A DNA stretch of 64,000 bases from Clostridiaceae bacterium (GTDB lineage Bacteria > Bacillota > Clostridia > Lachnospirales > Lachnospiraceae): NCBI GenBank assembly GCA_902363735.1, contig CABJBA010000006.1:62001-126000 (forward strand), in the 5' to 3' direction. This document shows positions 61,801 to 64,000 of the stretch, in pieces (the first letter of the stretch is position 1; each line of letters opens with the position of its first letter). Made by a program: the position numbers and the translations under genes. The notes below the pieces were generated by a model, which saw only the letters and a program-made list of their open reading frames with translations, was not told the origin of the DNA and searched no databases.

Positions 61801-64000
61801 AACTGACCGAGACTTACCAGTACCTGAGTCCGAGTTACTGGATTAAGACCGCCTGCCAGTATGATGCTGTAAATCAGGTCATTCTTAGGAGAACCGGGGA
61901 TACTCCAGCCGGTCAAGGGTGGGAAGTGACAAAATACGTCTATGACCGTTTTGGAAACGTCACGGCAATGACGGATGCCCGAGACTGTACGGAATACTAT
62001 GAATATGATAAAGCCGGAAGACTGCAGAAAAAAATGGATAGGAATAAGGACCATATCTTTTACCAGCATGATGCTCTGGAACGTCTGATAAAAGAAACCG
62101 TTCAAAAGAAAACTTCTGAAGGACTGGTGACTAGCCAGCGGGAGTATGTCTATAGTAAAAATGGCAAGCTAATCCTGGAAATTAGCCGGGAATCTGTAGG
62201 AGGAAAACAAACGGTCTTCCTGGAAACGAAGTACCGTTACAATCATAAAGGCCAGTTATCCAACCAGGAAGACCCGGGAAATATAGAGAAGAATTATACT
62301 TATGATATTTATGGAAACCGGCAGTCCTTTCAACTTACCCAGAAAGGAAATGCAAGCCCGGATGTCAGTCTGTATTATATTTATGATGACTTATACCGTT
62401 TAAAACAGGTAAGAAAAAACAGTGCTGCCGGAGTGATACTGGCAGAGTACGAATATGATGAAAAAGGCAATCGTAAAAAACTTCGATATTCGCAGTCCGA
62501 TGTGGAAACCAGCTATAAGTATAATGATGGCAATAGGATAATATCTTTACAAAATAAACATCATGGAACCTTGATTTCTGAATGGGAATATGTCTATGAT
62601 GTGGATGGAAACATTCTAGGCAAAATTAACAAAGCCGGTTCTGCCCCAGTTACGATATCCTATTGCTATGACCGGCTGGGGCGTCTGACAGAAGAAGATT
62701 ATTCCGACTGGAAGCGGACGCTTTATACCTATGACGCATATTCCAACCGTATGAAAATGATGGTGGAAGGAAGAACAAAGGATGAATTGGTCAGTGTTAC
62801 CAGCTATGAGTATGGTTTGAACAACCGATTGGAAAAGGAGACAAAAAAACAGGGGAAAATAACTGAAACGTATCGGTACCGTTATGATGATAATGGGAAT
62901 GAAACCTTCCGGATTTGGGAGAAAACATCACCAACGCCGGACTATCCGGGAAATGTCAAGTTATCGGGGAACTATCAAATGGAAACTCCGACAGTTTATG
63001 AGTGGAGACACTATGATGGATTCAATCAACTGAGCCGGATTAATCAGGATGATAAAGAGATTACATATCAGTACCGGGGGGATGGACTGCGCCACAGCGC
63101 CCAGGTGAGGAGATTAACCGAAAACCAAGGTAAAACGAATTTGTATTGCTGGGATGGAAGCGATATTGTGGCGGAACAGGCTGACGGCAGTAAGATTAAG
63201 ACCTATTTAAGGGGAATCAATTTGGTTGCCAGTGAAATAGACCGTGTGGTATACTACTATATATTTAATGAACATGGGGATGTAACCCAACTGTGGAGCC
63301 ATAACGGGACATGCAAAGCTTCGTATGAGTATGATGCTTTTGGCGTTGAGAGAAACCTGGATAAGGAGGATAAGAATCCATTCCGGTATTATGGGGAGTA
63401 CTTCGACATAAATAGTGGTAGGTATTACTTGCGAGCCAGATATTACGATCCGGCAATAGGCCGTTTTCTTGCAGAGGATACGCACTGGAATCCCACAAAT
63501 ATGATTTATGGGGATAATCTCATTAAATGGAATGAGCAACCGGCAGTCACCAATGACCCGCTTGGATTGTCCACCTACACATACAAGCCAGATGTGTCAG
63601 CAATTATGCAAAGTGGCAATTTGTATGTATATGCAGGAAACAATCCTATTCTATATGTTGACTCTAACGGCGAGATCTTTATGCTGGTTACAGGAGCCAT
63701 TGGTGCGGTTGCCGGTGGCATAGGGGGAGCGATTTACTCACAAGTCAAGTATGGTGAAGTTCGCTGGCAGAATATCGCTGCGGGTGCCGCCATTGGCGGC
63801 GCAGTAGGGTTGACAGGTGGTGCAGCGGCAGGAGCTATCATTGCTGGTAGTGCAACGGCATCAACTGGAGCGGTACTTACTGGAATGGGCGTTGCGGGTG
63901 CAACAGCTTCTGCTGGAGCAGTTTACAAAACGCTTGAAAAGGGAGTGGACTTTACTCAAACAACATTAACAAGAATGAATAATCCCAACAGATTTGTGCC
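58812..64000 (+). CDS. RHS/YD-repeat protein, polymorphic-toxin type, 3' end outside the window
   Basis: Open frame of 1729 codons up to the window edge. The ATG follows AGAAGGGAATAA. The N-terminus is acidic, without a signal peptide. Near residue 75 the RHS entry segment begins (NVQLSTGNVQYEATDFVLPG; FDVSIARRYDS). YD repeats (YDNAGNNIRKID, YDALGNKLFHWDE, YDKAGRLVQI, YYDGAGNVIGEK) fill residues about 690-1480. The RHS core is near 1485-1560: FNEHGDVTQLW, YEYDAFGVERN, GRYYLRARYYDPAIGRFLAED. After DPLG and YVYAGNNPILYVDSNGE comes a Gly/Ala-rich pre-toxin segment (GAIGAVAGGIGGAIY). The shell would enclose a C-terminal toxin that lies beyond base 64000, so its activity and immunity partner are unknown. 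Confidence 0.93.
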   Translation, partial: MDDKNIIENHIEKNECETPDTEIVEGISSAEEKETKNPKILLSGGVLSADEEEFSDIKQYPESPFTYFETNQINVQLSTGNVQYEATDFVLPGRDGFDVSIARRYDSGCANLVDMDPYIKNGELKTGSKVNSFYTSTYGLGYGWSFVLPSIETVSYIKYNNIIISVDPIKSTLIGTFRSDYILHLEDGKSLKISRSSDKFEDYSLKDVRIITRSGTIQHPYATNISKSYDIIIEYKNGNKDYFKNLFGESGERNKLIWSRFTLAARQDKFGNVVCYDMRGPDGMVIVDTWGRKISLEKTDYGLIWRLPESTTGRTCELSYHIDHVQPLKLTAVTDSAGHKTQYNYFNPENYKGIMSYASKKAVGNTTGNKERKYLLLKSITYPNYASTEFTYGRKISIVNSAGGKLTHFALTMKQDIADGAEYNRAEYRYRLDSGTSYEYGNGNYIEYAEVKNHQDILENHQFDQEGHLQKKEVRNQEALISKNVYKYSNKLIVSEVDQIFDRNNESNFLEKKTSWKYSADQKANIIQIMEEYPDDPSCNQEINTSYGDYSIILETERKNGSNQIKETNELHIELGKRVIKYHRIYENGVLKEKTEYDFKDSKNPYCVTNERRFFLAGSENLEQSGDYVETIYKYSNTLSTSSRYTHSFISKEQTGIIDADGRPCNPIKEEFQYDNWGRLISKKDSRNHVSTICYDGLGRVEAETFPPVDGQAAANKTYYNDRLNYITETDANHQKRRIQYTPFGQIQQICLAVSNEPASGDVVLQDFRYNSWGELTEAVTYNGNGTAPDHVRKTERYTYDSFGRVLTRMIPQVSHEEKYEYNEVFIDPTDGRKYHREQKKIIGDVSAPDIVTECYKDQKGQIRRETLAGERLYTYEYDNAGNNIRKIDTRNKVERWEYDYAGRVIKSIRTESGQERITSIQYDALGNKLFHWDEAKKSTKFQYDKAGRLVQIAAPFDQRSQIVKYYYDGAGNVIGEKKKQKDGWQEIQYVYNARNQLTETYQYLSPSYWIKTACQYDAVNQVILRRTGDTPAGQGWEVTKYVYDRFGNVTAMTDARDCTEYYEYDKAGRLQKKMDRNKDHIFYQHDALERLIKETVQKKTSEGLVTSQREYVYSKNGKLILEISRESVGGKQTVFLETKYRYNHKGQLSNQEDPGNIEKNYTYDIYGNRQSFQLTQKGNASPDVSLYYIYDDLYRLKQVRKNSAAGVILAEYEYDEKGNRKKLRYSQSDVETSYKYNDGNRIISLQNKHHGTLISEWEYVYDVDGNILGKINKAGSAPVTISYCYDRLGRLTEEDYSDWKRTLYTYDAYSNRMKMMVEGRTKDELVSVTSYEYGLNNRLEKETKKQGKITETYRYRYDDNGNETFRIWEKTSPTPDYPGNVKLSGNYQMETPTVYEWRHYDGFNQLSRINQDDKEITYQYRGDGLRHSAQVRRLTENQGKTNLYCWDGSDIVAEQADGSKIKTYLRGINLVASEIDRVVYYYIFNEHGDVTQLWSHNGTCKASYEYDAFGVERNLDKEDKNPFRYYGEYFDINSGRYYLRARYYDPAIGRFLAEDTHWNPTNMIYGDNLIKWNEQPAVTNDPLGLSTYTYKPDVSAIMQSGNLYVYAGNNPILYVDSNGEIFMLVTGAIGAVAGGIGGAIYSQVKYGEVRWQNIAAGAAIGGAVGLTGGAAAGAIIAGSATASTGAVLTGMGVAGATASAGAVYKTLEKGVDFTQTTLTRMNNPNRFV

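Overview
The window looks like chromosomal DNA of a Gram-positive clostridium, most likely a member of the Lachnospiraceae (Lacrimispora, Hungatella or Enterocloster type). This rests on the core gene order rho - rpmE - DUF1385 gene - prmC - prfA, strong AGGAGG-type ribosome binding sites, low to moderate GC content, long surface proteins with choline-binding-like repeats and xPSEA motifs, and a class B sortase. The species assignment is inference. No tRNA, rRNA, CRISPR array or complete mobile element was recognised.

Layout. (1) 1-6352: housekeeping block, with the 3' part of rarA, then rho, rpmE, a DUF1385 membrane protein, prmC and prfA. (2) 6484-8824: a cysteine desulfidase-like gene divergent from a LysR regulator. 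(3) 9206-24642: an apparent operon of secreted or surface proteins (a membrane-anchored protein, four large repeat proteins and a small membrane protein), most with choline-binding-like repeats. (4) 24693-26860: a short block of mobile-type cargo: ssb, a small membrane/coiled-coil protein, a RelB/DinJ-like antitoxin paired with a Fic protein, and a 33-residue holin-like type I toxin whose RNA can hide its own ribosome binding site. (5) 27027-42587: a small secreted protein, a 4633-residue pilin/Cna-B-type stalk protein and a class B sortase. (6) 42620-43600: a Gfo/Idh/MocA oxidoreductase. (7) 43712-53484: a GC-richer catabolic island: a PrpR-type regulator that has lost its sigma-54 contact loop, a four-carbon acid sugar kinase, a sialidase-like protein, an iron alcohol dehydrogenase, a DapA/NanA-family aldolase, a PdxA2-type dehydrogenase, an SLC13-type permease and a VOC protein. 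(8) 53716-56304: clpB. (9) 56604-64000: a promoter bracketed by two LexA boxes in front of a phage tail-fibre-like protein, then a Trp-repeat protein and a large RHS/YD-repeat protein that runs off the window before its toxin end.

How the parts work together. PrmC methylates the glutamine of the GGQ motif in the release factor encoded next to it. The giant stalk protein is probably anchored by the sortase that follows it. The large proteins of region 3 and the giant stalk share an xPSEA motif, which suggests one surface programme. In region 7 the kinase and PdxA2 homologue match the known route from four-carbon sugar acids to dihydroxyacetone phosphate. The sialidase-like, alcohol dehydrogenase and aldolase genes suggest that a larger, so far unassigned sugar acid is fed into it, with shared sequence elements in front of the kinase and permease genes as likely regulator sites. 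Region 9 may be a DNA-damage-inducible toxin delivery locus. That is the most speculative and most interesting reading here.
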